This document shows positions 19,358-27,503 of a DNA stretch of 64,000 nucleotides, one piece after another. Below the pieces are notes generated by a model. That model made no database searches, was not told the DNA's origin, and was given only the letters and a program-made list of their open reading frames with translations. Each line of letters starts with the position of its first letter. The first letter of the stretch is position 1. The stretch is from Piscinibacter sp. XHJ-5 (GTDB taxonomy: Bacteria; Pseudomonadota; Gammaproteobacteria; Burkholderiales; Burkholderiaceae_C): positions 1,116,001-1,180,000 of the forward strand of contig NZ_CP123228.1 in the NCBI RefSeq assembly GCF_029855045.1, read 5' to 3'. Both the position numbers and the translations under genes were made by a program.

Positions 19358-20383
19358 ATGCGCAAGATCGTCGCAACCCTGCTGACACTGCTGGCGGCCG
19401 GCGCGGCCACCGCCCAGCCTTTCAGCGGCGTGCACTTCTTCGGCGACAGCCTCACCGACACGGGCAACGTCACCACGGTCTATGCCGCGATTCCCCATCC
19501 GCCCGGCGCGCCTGCCGTCGTTCCCGGGCCGCCCTACGACCCCGAGGGCAGGGCGAGCAACGGACCGCTGTATGCCGACGTGCTGGCCCAGGGCCTGGGA
19601 TTCAGCGCGCTCGCCTCCCAGCGAGGGGGCAGCAACTACGCCTACGGCGGGGCCCGTACGCGCTATCAGCTGTTCGGGCCTCCCTTCCTCGGCATCAACG
19701 ACCAGGTCGCGCAGTTCCGCGCGCTGCCCGGTGCTGCCGATCCGCACGCTCTGTACGTGCTGTGGGCCGGCGCCAACAACCTTCAGGACATCTTCCTCGG
19801 CCGCACCACCGATCCGCTCGGGCAGCCGATTCCCACCCTGAGCCAGACCCTCGACGACATCGACAGCATGCTGAACGGACTGGCCGACGAGGGCGCGCGG
19901 CACCTGCTGGTGCCCAACGTGCCGAACCTCGGTCGCGTGCCGCGGGTTCGCGAGCTCGGCGGCGCGCCCGGCCAGGCGGCGGCGACCGCGCTGGTCCAGG
20001 CCTTCAACGGCGAGCTGGACACGCTGCTCGACGGCTTCGCGGCGAGCCATCCCGACGTGCACCTCATCCGCTTCGACAGCTACGCCAGCTTCGAAGGGAT
20101 CGTCGCCAACGCGGCGACGCACGGGCTGACCAACCTGACCGACCGTTGCTACACCGGCGACGATCTCGGCTTCACCGGCGGAGGCTCGGTGTGCGAGCAC
20201 CCCGACCAGTACCTTTTCTGGGACGGCATTCACCCGACCGCCGTGACGCACCGCCTGCTGGGCGAGGCGATGCTCGCGGCTGCGGTCGTTCCCGAGCCTG
20301 CGACCGTGCTGCTGCTGGCCTTCGGACTGTCGACGCTCGCGTGGCGCTCCGCCTCGCGCAGCCGCGCGCTCACTCGCACGTGA
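19358..20383 (+). CDS. Secreted SGNH/GDSL esterase with PEP-CTERM sorting signal
   Basis: A 341-residue secreted hydrolase. The signal peptide MRKIVATLLTLLAAGAATA is followed by FFGDSLTDTGN (block I Ser), YVLWAGANNL (block III) and FWDGIHPTAVTH (catalytic Asp/His). The C-terminus has the PEP-CTERM signal: VPEPATVLLLAFGLSTLAW then Arg-rich tail, which an exosortase would cleave. The ATG at 19358 was chosen because GGAGGTGAT precedes it. It probably acts on extracellular esters or polysaccharide acetyl groups. No exosortase gene is in this window. Confidence 0.88.
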   Translation: MRKIVATLLTLLAAGAATAQPFSGVHFFGDSLTDTGNVTTVYAAIPHPPGAPAVVPGPPYDPEGRASNGPLYADVLAQGLGFSALASQRGGSNYAYGGARTRYQLFGPPFLGINDQVAQFRALPGAADPHALYVLWAGANNLQDIFLGRTTDPLGQPIPTLSQTLDDIDSMLNGLADEGARHLLVPNVPNLGRVPRVRELGGAPGQAAATALVQAFNGELDTLLDGFAASHPDVHLIRFDSYASFEGIVANAATHGLTNLTDRCYTGDDLGFTGGGSVCEHPDQYLFWDGIHPTAVTHRLLGEAMLAAAVVPEPATVLLLAFGLSTLAWRSASRSRALTRT

Positions 20384-20945
20384 CGGCGACGTTGGTCACA
20401 TTGGCGCCCGGCATGGTGCCGATGCCCTGCTGCACCGTGCAGCTTCCCTCGGCCGGCTGGGTGCTCACGGTCACCTCGTAGCGGGCCCCGACCACCAGCT
20501 GCGTCGGGAAGACGAAGAAGCCGTTGGCCGAGATGACCAGAGGATCGGCTTCGTTGATCTGCAGCGTGACGCTGGTGTTCTCGGCCAGGCCCGAGACGCT
20601 GCCGCTCACCGAATAGGCGGGCACGCAGGCCACCGTGATGTTGGTGACCTGCTGCGAGGTGTCGTCGATGCGCCCCTTGCCGTCGGAGACCGTGCACTGG
20701 CCGCCTGCCGGCTGGGCGGAGACGGTGACGTCGTAGTGCTCGCCTTCGATGAACTCCTTGTCGAAGGTGAAGCTGCCGTTGGCGCCGACCACCAGGGTGC
20801 TCTTGCCGTTGTTCTGCAGCGAGACCGTCGAGCCGGCCGGCAGCCCGCTCACGGTGCCGCCCACGGTGGTGGTGCTGCCGCCGCCGCAACCGGCCATCGC
20901 CAGCGCCACGCTCCAGCATGCGGCCGTCGTCTTCATCGAATCCAT
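20370..20945 (-). CDS. Lipoprotein with two Ig-like/carboxypeptidase-regulatory-like repeats
   Basis: A 191-residue predicted lipoprotein. A lipobox LAMAGC follows a short signal, then two related modules of about 80 residues, each with VSGLxxxTSVxLQxN, a GSFTF/GFFVF turn, a YxVTVSxQPAxGxCTV strand and a closing VTNxxVxC. The repeats are typical of surface or periplasmic adhesin-like modules in Burkholderiales. The start at 20945 has GGGAGG upstream. The end overlaps the PEP-CTERM esterase gene by 14 bases. Confidence 0.72.
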   Translation of the reverse strand: MDSMKTTAACWSVALAMAGCGGGSTTTVGGTVSGLPAGSTVSLQNNGKSTLVVGANGSFTFDKEFIEGEHYDVTVSAQPAGGQCTVSDGKGRIDDTSQQVTNITVACVPAYSVSGSVSGLAENTSVTLQINEADPLVISANGFFVFPTQLVVGARYEVTVSTQPAEGSCTVQQGIGTMPGANVTNVAVTCE

Positions 20946-21026
20946 GCGCGCCTCCCGGTTCTCGTGAACAGGCACTAGCTTAGTCTCGCGGACCGCTAGC
21001 ATCCGCCCTCCACACAGGAGCATGCG

Positions 21027-21935
21027 ATGCGCGACGTGCGAACGAACCAATTCGACGGCGGGGCGGCCTTCGTCGAAGGCGACTGGGTTCCGCTGTCAGA
21101 GGCCAAGCTCTCGCTGTTCGACTGGGGCTTCACCCGGTCCGATGCCACCTACGACGTCGCCAGCGTGTGGCGCGGCTCGTTCTTCCGGCTCGACGACCAC
21201 CTCGAGCGCTTCTTTCGCAGCCTGGCGACGCTGCGCATGAGCATCCCGCACGACAAGGCCGAGGTGCGCCGCATCCTTCATGGCTGCGTGCGCGCCGGCG
21301 GCCTGCAGGACGCCTACGTGGCGATGGTCTGCACCCGGGGCGTGCCGCCACGCGGAGCTCGCGATCCTCGCCTGGCCACCAACCGCTTCTACGCCTACGC
21401 GCTGCCGTTCGTGTGGATCGCGCCGCCCGAGAAGCAGCGCGCCGGAATCGATCTGTTCGTGAGCCGCCGGCAGCGCATCGCGCCCGAATCCGTCGATCCG
21501 ACGGTCAAGAACTACCACTGGATCGATCTGGTGATGTCCTTGTACGACGCTTACGACCATGGCGGCGATACCAGCTGCGTCGTCGATGCCGCCGGCAACG
21601 TCACCGAGGGCCCGGGCTTCAACGTCTTCGTCGTGAGCGACCGCGTGGTGCGAACGCCCGATCGCGGCGTGCTGGAAGGCATCTCGCGCCGCACCGTCAT
21701 CGAGCTGTGCGGCGCCCTCGACATCCCGCTGCGCGTGCAGGCGGTTCCCGCCGAGGACCTGGAGCTCGCCGACGAGGTCTTCGTCACCTCCACCGGCGGC
21801 GGCGTGCTGCCCATCGCGAGGGTCAACGGCCGGTCGCTGCGGCATCCCGCGCCGGGCCCGGTCACGCAGCGCCTGCAGGATGCGTACTGGGCGCTGCACG
21901 ACGATCCACGCCATCGCGACCCGGTGGCGTACTGA
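21027..21935 (+). CDS. Class IV aminotransferase (PLP)
   Basis: A 302-residue fold-type IV PLP enzyme. Typical elements are LFDWGFTRSDATYDVASVW at the N-terminus, the catalytic lysine in VKNYHWIDL, EGPGFNVFVV, TPDRGVLEGISRRTVIEL and the phosphate-binding VTSTGGGVLPI. The family includes branched-chain and D-amino-acid aminotransferases and aminodeoxychorismate lyase; the replacement of the usual TxGG/A by STGGG leaves the substrate open. ACAGGAG precedes the ATG. A small gene follows 1 base after the stop. Confidence 0.88.
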   Translation: MRDVRTNQFDGGAAFVEGDWVPLSEAKLSLFDWGFTRSDATYDVASVWRGSFFRLDDHLERFFRSLATLRMSIPHDKAEVRRILHGCVRAGGLQDAYVAMVCTRGVPPRGARDPRLATNRFYAYALPFVWIAPPEKQRAGIDLFVSRRQRIAPESVDPTVKNYHWIDLVMSLYDAYDHGGDTSCVVDAAGNVTEGPGFNVFVVSDRVVRTPDRGVLEGISRRTVIELCGALDIPLRVQAVPAEDLELADEVFVTSTGGGVLPIARVNGRSLRHPAPGPVTQRLQDAYWALHDDPRHRDPVAY

Positions 21936-21936
21936 G

Positions 21937-22233
21937 ATGTCCGAAGACAGCCAGATCGTCGTGCCCGCCTCCTTCGTGGCGTTGTTCGTCGAGCCGGGGC
22001 GGATCAAGCCGAGCGCGTCGCAGGCCGAGATTGCGGCGCGCTACGAATTCTGTGAAGACCTCGCCGTCGTGCTGGTCGACCAGGCGAAGACGCTGCAGTG
22101 GCAGCTGGGCATTGCCGACAGCGACGTGCTGTCGCGGGTGCACGAGGGGCTCTTGAGTCCGGCGTCCGGCGTCAGCGCGCCGGAAGCGCAGTGGGTGACG
22201 CGCCGGCTCGCGGAACTGCTCGCCTGCGGGTGA
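21937..22233 (+). CDS. Conserved hypothetical protein, 98 aa
   Basis: A 98-residue soluble protein with no domain recognised. It is rich in Ala and acidic residues, with predicted helices around SQAEIAARYEFCEDLAVVLVD and SAPEAQWVTRRLAEL. It begins just after the aminotransferase stop and is therefore probably cotranscribed with it. The alternative, a non-coding stretch, is less likely because codon use matches the neighbours. Confidence 0.65.
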   Translation: MSEDSQIVVPASFVALFVEPGRIKPSASQAEIAARYEFCEDLAVVLVDQAKTLQWQLGIADSDVLSRVHEGLLSPASGVSAPEAQWVTRRLAELLACG

Positions 22234-22352
22234 GCGCAGCAGGGTCCGATCCCCGACTGACTAGGGGGCTGTTGGGCGAGCCTGTCCGCTTCGGCACTCG
22301 GATTTCGATTGTTGCGATGAGGGCGGCCGTTTGCCGCGATCTGGAGTTCTTC

Positions 22353-22643
22353 ATGCGCACCGATCTCTTGTCGACATGGCTTTGCGCCGCATGCGGCGTT
22401 GTCGCGTGCCTGACGCTGGCCGCCTGCGGCGATGCCGACGTGGCCGAGGCCGCGACCCGCGTCGGCGATGCACGACCCGTCTCGCGCGCTGTCGCGCAGC
22501 CCGGTGCGCCCGCGACCTCCGCCACGCCGGCGATGGCGCCACGCGCCTTGCCGATCGCGCAGCACATGGGGTGGGCGGCGCTCGACAGCCATCGCGAGGA
22601 TGTCGATCCCAGCCATGCTGCGATCGCCAGCTACGGCGACTAG
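22353..22643 (+). CDS. Small putative lipoprotein, 96 aa
   Basis: A 96-residue ORF. The N-terminus is a signal peptide with a lipobox (VVACLTLAACGD), followed by an Ala/Pro-rich stretch and a C-terminus with no recognised fold. CTGGAG stands before the ATG. It converges on the PilZ gene. No function can be proposed. Confidence 0.55.
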   Translation: MRTDLLSTWLCAACGVVACLTLAACGDADVAEAATRVGDARPVSRAVAQPGAPATSATPAMAPRALPIAQHMGWAALDSHREDVDPSHAAIASYGD

Positions 22644-22652
22644 CGCGAAAGC

Positions 22653-22973
22653 CTAGGCGACGAACGCGCGAAACGCGTCCTCGGTCTGGGGATCGGGGTT
22701 CACGAAGACCAGCCCGACCTTGAACCCCTCGGCGCCCATCAGCGAGCAATAGACCGTCTTGCCCGCCACGCTGACCGGGCCTCCGCCCGGCAGGTCGAGC
22801 GTGACGGTGCACCGGGTGCCCGGCGCGATGGGCTTGGGCGAGACCAGCGACATGCCGTCGACGCCGACGTCCCAGGTGCGCACGTCGCGCGGGCCGCTGG
22901 GCAGCTGCACGCTGGCCGTGGCTCGCAGCACCTTGCGGGCGTAGAGGCGTCGGTTGGGAGGTGGGGTCGTCAT
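22653..22973 (-). CDS. PilZ-domain protein
   Basis: A 106-residue single PilZ domain. The first cyclic-di-GMP motif is visible as NRRLYARKVLR at residues 7-17. The second motif, normally D/N-x-S-x-x-G, reads DVGVDG, so Ser is replaced by Gly. The body has the usual strands (GTRCTVTLDLPGG, VSVAGKTVYCSL, GFKVGLVFV). PilZ proteins relay cyclic-di-GMP to motility, cellulose or pilus machinery. It lies 38 bases downstream of a gene controlled by a cyclic-di-GMP riboswitch and probably shares that transcript. Confidence 0.85.
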   Translation of the reverse strand: MTTPPPNRRLYARKVLRATASVQLPSGPRDVRTWDVGVDGMSLVSPKPIAPGTRCTVTLDLPGGGPVSVAGKTVYCSLMGAEGFKVGLVFVNPDPQTEDAFRAFVA

Positions 22974-23011
22974 GACGACCCGAGGGTAACCCAGGTGCCG
23001 TCGGGATCGTG

Positions 23012-23377
23012 TCAGGCCGCTTCGGCCATGCAGCGGGCGAGCAGCCAGCACAGCTGCTCGTTGCGCTCGTCGCTTCGGCGCGCGGGGCCGGCGTGGGGGC
23101 CGCTCAGCGCGCGGATGATGATGCCGAGCTCGTCGCCGACGAAGTGCTGGGCGCGGCTCCAGCCCTGCGAAGGGAGCTTCTGCCAGCGTGCGATCCAGTC
23201 GGCGACGTCGTGCTCCACGCTCCGCGTGGCGACCGGCGGCCGCGGCGATTCCGCGAGGAAGAGCACCAGCTGCCGTGCGCGGTCGAAGAACGAATCGGCG
23301 GGCGCGGGCGATGCCACGGAAGCGATGGTCGAGCTCACGTCGGATGAAGGCGAAGGCTGGGTCGGGGTCGTGCACAC
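23012..23377 (-). CDS. Hypothetical protein under a cyclic-di-GMP riboswitch, 121 aa
   Basis: A 121-residue protein with a Ser/Pro-rich N-terminus of about 35 residues followed by a helical region (SFFDRARQLVLFLAE, HDVADWIARWQKLP, GDELGIIIRALSG, ERNEQLCWLLARCMAEA). No domain is recognised. GTG at 23377 is the likely start: AGGAAG precedes it at proper spacing and the stretch upstream is occupied by the riboswitch. The PilZ gene follows after 38 bases. The regulation points to a role in surface or motility behaviour. Confidence 0.65.
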   Translation of the reverse strand: MCTTPTQPSPSSDVSSTIASVASPAPADSFFDRARQLVLFLAESPRPPVATRSVEHDVADWIARWQKLPSQGWSRAQHFVGDELGIIIRALSGPHAGPARRSDERNEQLCWLLARCMAEAA

Positions 23378-23428
23378 GGCGTTCTTCCTGGTCTTGAGTC
23401 GAGACGCAGGCACACCCCTGTGCGGCCA

Positions 23429-23511
23429 GGTTGGCAACCCCGCTGTCGTGGCCCTGGCGGGCGTTAGACCGGAAGCTTTGCGACCCCGGCTTTCGCGCGG
23501 GTGTGCCCTTG
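23429..23511 (-). promoter_or_regulatory. Cyclic-di-GMP-I (GEMM-I) riboswitch
   Basis: Read on the minus strand, the conserved GEMM-I segments appear in order: AAGGGCACACCC, a GAAA tetraloop, GGGGTCGCAAAGCTTCCGG, GTCTAACG, and the closing CAGCGGGGTTGCC. These align with the Vibrio Vc2 aptamer (AGGGCAAACC, GAAA, GACGCAAAGCCTCCGG, CCTAA, AGCGGGGTTACC). The aptamer lies 52 bases upstream of the GTG of the 121-residue gene and 65 bases after the hybrid kinase gene. It should sense cyclic-di-GMP and control that gene and PilZ. Confidence 0.9.
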
Positions 23512-23575
23512 TCGTCGGAAGGACTGTATCGAAACGCAACCGAAGGCGGTGTGACGAAGTTGACGCCGGGCCGCC

Positions 23576-26386
23576 TCACGTGCGTGCGACCGCCTCGCTC
23601 CCTTCCGGCGCGCGGCGTTCGATCGGCCGCGGCGAAGCCAGGAGCTCGTGCACCTTGTCGGGATCGACCGGCTTGGTGAGGTGATGGTCGAAGCCCGCGG
23701 CGATGGCGGTCGAGCGGTCCTTGGTCTGGCCCCAGCCGGTGACGGCGACCAGGATGACGGCGCCGCCGCCGGGGCGGGCACGGATCTCGGCGGCCACTTC
23801 ATAGCCGCTGCGCCGCGGCATGCCGATGTCGAGCAGGGCGGCATCGGGGCACCAGCGGTCGTACTCGTCGAGTGCGGCTTCTCCGTCGTAGGTCACGCTC
23901 ACCTCGTGTCCGGCCAGGCGCAGCAGCGCCGCCAGGCTGTCGGCGGCGTCGCGGTTGTCGTCGGCGACCAGCACGCGCCGCCGCGGCCCGGCGGCCTGCT
24001 CGCCGGGACCCGCCGGCGTCGCGGCGCGCTGCCTGACCGCTGCCCCGGGCAGGGCGATGGAGAACCGGCTGCCGCGCCCGGGTCCCTCGCTGGCCGCGCT
24101 GATGGTGCCGCCGTGCAGCTCGACCAGGCCCTTGGCCAACGCGAGGCCGATGCCGAGCCCGCCGCTGGAGCGGTCTTCGGCGCTGCGCACCTGCGTGAAC
24201 ATGTCGAAGATCTCGCCGAGCGCTTCGGGACGCAGGCCGATGCCGTTGTCGGTCACCTCGATCGCGATGTCGTCGCCGCGGTGCGCCGCGGCCACCCGGA
24301 TCGCGCCGTTCGGGTCGGTGTACTTCGCCGCGTTGGTGAGCAGGTTGGCCACGACCTGCGCGAGTCGCAACGGATCCACGTCCACCATCACCGGCTCGGG
24401 CGGGAGGTCGATCTGCAGCCGGTGGCGCTTCGCGTCGATCGACGGGCGCGCCGTCTCCACCGCCGCATCGATCACCGCCTTCAGTTCGGTGGCGGCGCGG
24501 CGAAGCTGCAGCATCCCACGCGTGATGCGCGACACGTCGAGCAGGTCGTCCAGCAGAAGGGCCATGTGCTTCACCTGGCGTTCGATGACCTCGTGACTCC
24601 AGCGCTTCTGCGCCTCGCTCGCGTTGGCGGCCTTGGAGATGAGCGCCGCCTGCCGGATGGGCGCGAGCGGATTGCGCAGCTCGTGCGCGAGCGTGGCGAG
24701 GAACTCGTCCTTGCGCCGGTCGGCTTCCTGCAGCGCCTGCTCGTGGCGCTTGCGCTCGGTGATGTCGGCGAACCAGACGGCGACCGAGCCCTCGAACGGC
24801 GACGCGATGATGTGGAACCACCCTTCGATGCCGTGAGAGGCCGGCTGCAGCACCAGCTCGCGCGTCTGGCCGCTCTCGACCACCGCCACGTAGGCGTCGA
24901 ACAGGCCCGGCACGTCCCAGGTGCCCGGCAACACGTCGAGCACGCGGCGCCCGATGAGCTGCGGCGCCGACTGCCGCAGCACGCGCGCTGCCGCGGCATT
25001 GAGGTACTCCCAGCGGAAGTCGACGATGGCGCCGCGCTCGTCGCGCACCGGTGCGAGCACGCTGAACGGCACGCCGGACGACTCGAGCGCGACGCGAAAG
25101 CGGCGCTCGGTCTGCGTCGCGCGGGAGGCCGCCCGGGCCCGCTCGACGATCACAGCGGCCTTGCGCGCGTAGATGTCGGTCAGCGAGATCTCGCGCGGCG
25201 TGGGCAGCCGCGGCTGCGCGAAGTGCACGGACAGCACGCCGATCACGTCGCCCGACATGCTGAGCAGCGGCGTGCTGTGCAGCGCGCGGATGCCTTCGCG
25301 CTGCGCCTGTTCGCGCAAGGGCTCGAAGTCGGGATCGCGCTCGATGTCCTCGACGACGACCCGGCGCCCCTGCACGAAGGCGGCGTCGCAGGCCAGGGGG
25401 CCCGACCCGGCCGCGCACAGACGGCGCAGCGACTCCTCGTCGAAGCCTGTGCTGGCCTCGATCGCCAGGCGGCGCAGTCGCGGGTCGAACAGCGAGACCA
25501 GCCCGCGGCCGGTCTGGTGAACCTCGCAGGCCGTGTCCAGCAGCAGCCCGAGCTGATCGGCCAGCGTGGGCAGCTCGATCAGCCGGCTGCTCACCTCGTG
25601 CAGGCGGCGCAGGTCGGCCACCTGCTGGCGCAGCTCGTCCTGCGTCTGGCGCAGCAGCGTGTCGGTCTCCTTGCGCCGGGTGATGTCCACCGATGCGCCC
25701 CGTACCCGCAGCGCCCGCCCGTCCGGTCCGCGCTGGATGTGCACGCGCGACATCAGCCAGCGCACGCGCCCGTCGGGGAGATCGATTCGGTGCTCACGCT
25801 CGTACCCTTCGGCGCCCTCGGCGAGCTTCTGCTTCAGGTGGCGGCTGCCCTTGGCGATCTCGTCCGCGGGCAGCATGTCGGCCCACTGCGCGAGGCTCAT
25901 CGGCGAGCGTGTCGGGGCGCGGCCCAGCAGCTGCACCATGGAGGCCGACGCCGACACCGTCTTCGACACGAAGTCGACTTCGAACAGGCCGATGCCGGTG
26001 TCTTCCTGCGCCAGCCGCAGGCGGTATTCCGCCTCCGCCGCGCGCCGGCCGATGAGCCGCACGCGTGCGCCGAACAGCACGAGGACCAGCCCGACCACCA
26101 GGTACGCGGCGATGGCGACCTGGTCGGCCGACGTGGTGAGGTGCAATCCGGCCCCGGGTGTCATCAGCTCGGCGCCGTTGAGCGCGCCTATCGCCAGTAC
26201 CACCAGCGCCGGCCCTCGCCCGGCGATGGCAGCCGTGATGGTCAGGATCGGGAGGTAGAAGAGAAAGGGGCTGCGCGCGTCGGTGAAGGGCTCGATGAGC
26301 CAGTGCAGCCCGGCGGCGGCCAGCGCCAGTCCGGCGGCGACGACGTAGGCGCCGGCGCCGGACCGCTGCATCCAGAACTTCCCCAT
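23576..26386 (-). CDS. Hybrid sensor histidine kinase/response regulator
   Basis: A 936-residue signalling protein. Several N-terminal hydrophobic segments (LFYLPILTITAAIAGRGPALV) resemble the DUF4118-type membrane sensor. They are followed by a PAS domain (about 110-235), a GAF domain (about 270-425), a second PAS (about 430-545), HisKA with the phosphorylated His in LAHELRNPLAP near 565, a HATPase domain (VVANLLTNAAKYT, GGLGIGLALAK) and a C-terminal receiver with acceptor Asp in ALLDIGMP near 850. Input unknown. The ATG at 26386 starts the first membrane helix. No cognate regulator gene is adjacent. Confidence 0.9.
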   Translation of the reverse strand: MGKFWMQRSGAGAYVVAAGLALAAAGLHWLIEPFTDARSPFLFYLPILTITAAIAGRGPALVVLAIGALNGAELMTPGAGLHLTTSADQVAIAAYLVVGLVLVLFGARVRLIGRRAAEAEYRLRLAQEDTGIGLFEVDFVSKTVSASASMVQLLGRAPTRSPMSLAQWADMLPADEIAKGSRHLKQKLAEGAEGYEREHRIDLPDGRVRWLMSRVHIQRGPDGRALRVRGASVDITRRKETDTLLRQTQDELRQQVADLRRLHEVSSRLIELPTLADQLGLLLDTACEVHQTGRGLVSLFDPRLRRLAIEASTGFDEESLRRLCAAGSGPLACDAAFVQGRRVVVEDIERDPDFEPLREQAQREGIRALHSTPLLSMSGDVIGVLSVHFAQPRLPTPREISLTDIYARKAAVIVERARAASRATQTERRFRVALESSGVPFSVLAPVRDERGAIVDFRWEYLNAAAARVLRQSAPQLIGRRVLDVLPGTWDVPGLFDAYVAVVESGQTRELVLQPASHGIEGWFHIIASPFEGSVAVWFADITERKRHEQALQEADRRKDEFLATLAHELRNPLAPIRQAALISKAANASEAQKRWSHEVIERQVKHMALLLDDLLDVSRITRGMLQLRRAATELKAVIDAAVETARPSIDAKRHRLQIDLPPEPVMVDVDPLRLAQVVANLLTNAAKYTDPNGAIRVAAAHRGDDIAIEVTDNGIGLRPEALGEIFDMFTQVRSAEDRSSGGLGIGLALAKGLVELHGGTISAASEGPGRGSRFSIALPGAAVRQRAATPAGPGEQAAGPRRRVLVADDNRDAADSLAALLRLAGHEVSVTYDGEAALDEYDRWCPDAALLDIGMPRRSGYEVAAEIRARPGGGAVILVAVTGWGQTKDRSTAIAAGFDHHLTKPVDPDKVHELLASPRPIERRAPEGSEAVART

Positions 26387-26538
26387 GGCGTGCTCTCGTT
26401 GGAGGGGCGAGGGTAACTCCAATGGCGCGCGCCGGCGGCGCGAGGCCGATGTAACGCGAAGCGCATCACGACTTTCGGGTTTTGCACCCCCTAGGTCGGG
26501 CGCTGGTGGTTGCCCGCGCAGTTCCCGAAAATCGCGCC

Positions 26539-27465
26539 ATGCCCATCGCCTTCCGCGCCCGACGACACCTCGGCCTGATCATGGCCGGGGTGATTTGCTG
26601 CGCCCTGGTCGCCACGCCGGCGTCGGCCATCGACACGCAGGCCGAGAACGTCCTGATCGTTTCGCTGCGTGAGGAGGCCGCGGGGCTCGAGCTCGGCAAC
26701 GGCATCGAGAAGGACCCGCTGCGTGCAGCCGCGCTCTACTGCGAGGCTGCGCGGCTGGGCGACATGGATTCGCAGTTCCGCCTCGGCTGGATGTACACCA
26801 ACGGCAGCGGCGTCGAACGCAGCGATGCGACCGCGGCGTTCTTCTTCCAGATCGCGGCCGAGCAGGGCATGGAGCAGGCGCAGCACATGCTTCGCGTGGT
26901 CGGCGGCCCAACCACCGATGTGCCCGACTGCATGCGCGCGCCGGCTCCTGCCGCCAAGCCGGCCACTGCCGTGGCCGCGGCCCGCCCACGCCCGCAGCGC
27001 ATCGCGGCGCCGCCCAACATCCTCAACCTGGTCACGAAGATCGCCCCGCAGTACCAGGTCGAGCCGCAGCTGGCGCTGGCCATCATCGAGGCCGAGTCCA
27101 ACTTCGACACGGTCGCGCTCTCGCCGAAGAACGCCAAGGGATTGATGCAGCTCATTCCGGCCACGGCGGCCCGCTTCAACGTGCGCAATCCGTACGATCC
27201 GGCGCAGAACATTCGCGGCGGTGTCGCCTACCTGAGCTGGCTGCTGGCCTATTTCGAGGGCGACGTGTCGCTGGTCGCCGCTGCCTACAACGCAGGAGAA
27301 GGCGCCGTCGAACGCTACCGTGGCGTGCCCCCGTATCGCGAGACGCGCGCCTACGTGCAGAAGGTGCTGCATGCCGTCGGGACGGCGGTGTATCCCTTCG
27401 ACGCGAAGGTGACGGCACCGTCACCGCAGCTGGCGCTCATCCGCCAGCCCGGTCGCTGGCGCTGA
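26539..27465 (+). CDS. Lytic transglycosylase with Sel1-like repeats
   Basis: A 308-residue secreted enzyme. A signal peptide (GVICCALVATPASA) is followed by two Sel1-like repeats (about 55-125: AALYCEAARLGDMDSQFRLG, TAAFFFQIAAEQGMEQAQ), an Ala/Pro linker and an SLT domain with the catalytic Glu186 in IIEAESNFD and the motifs GLMQLIPATA and AAYNAGEGAVERY. It should cleave peptidoglycan between MurNAc and GlcNAc in the periplasm. The combination of Sel1 repeats with SLT suggests a partner-binding role. Confidence 0.9.
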   Translation: MPIAFRARRHLGLIMAGVICCALVATPASAIDTQAENVLIVSLREEAAGLELGNGIEKDPLRAAALYCEAARLGDMDSQFRLGWMYTNGSGVERSDATAAFFFQIAAEQGMEQAQHMLRVVGGPTTDVPDCMRAPAPAAKPATAVAAARPRPQRIAAPPNILNLVTKIAPQYQVEPQLALAIIEAESNFDTVALSPKNAKGLMQLIPATAARFNVRNPYDPAQNIRGGVAYLSWLLAYFEGDVSLVAAAYNAGEGAVERYRGVPPYRETRAYVQKVLHAVGTAVYPFDAKVTAPSPQLALIRQPGRWR

Positions 27466-27503
27466 AGCGCTGAACCGACCGCCTGCTGCGGACCTCCGTT
27501 CTG

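Noticed and set aside
23648..26416. Plus-strand open frame opposite the hybrid kinase gene
   Set aside because: Composition is Arg/Gly/His-rich and without motifs; the minus-strand gene carries PAS, GAF, HisKA, HATPase and receiver motifs.
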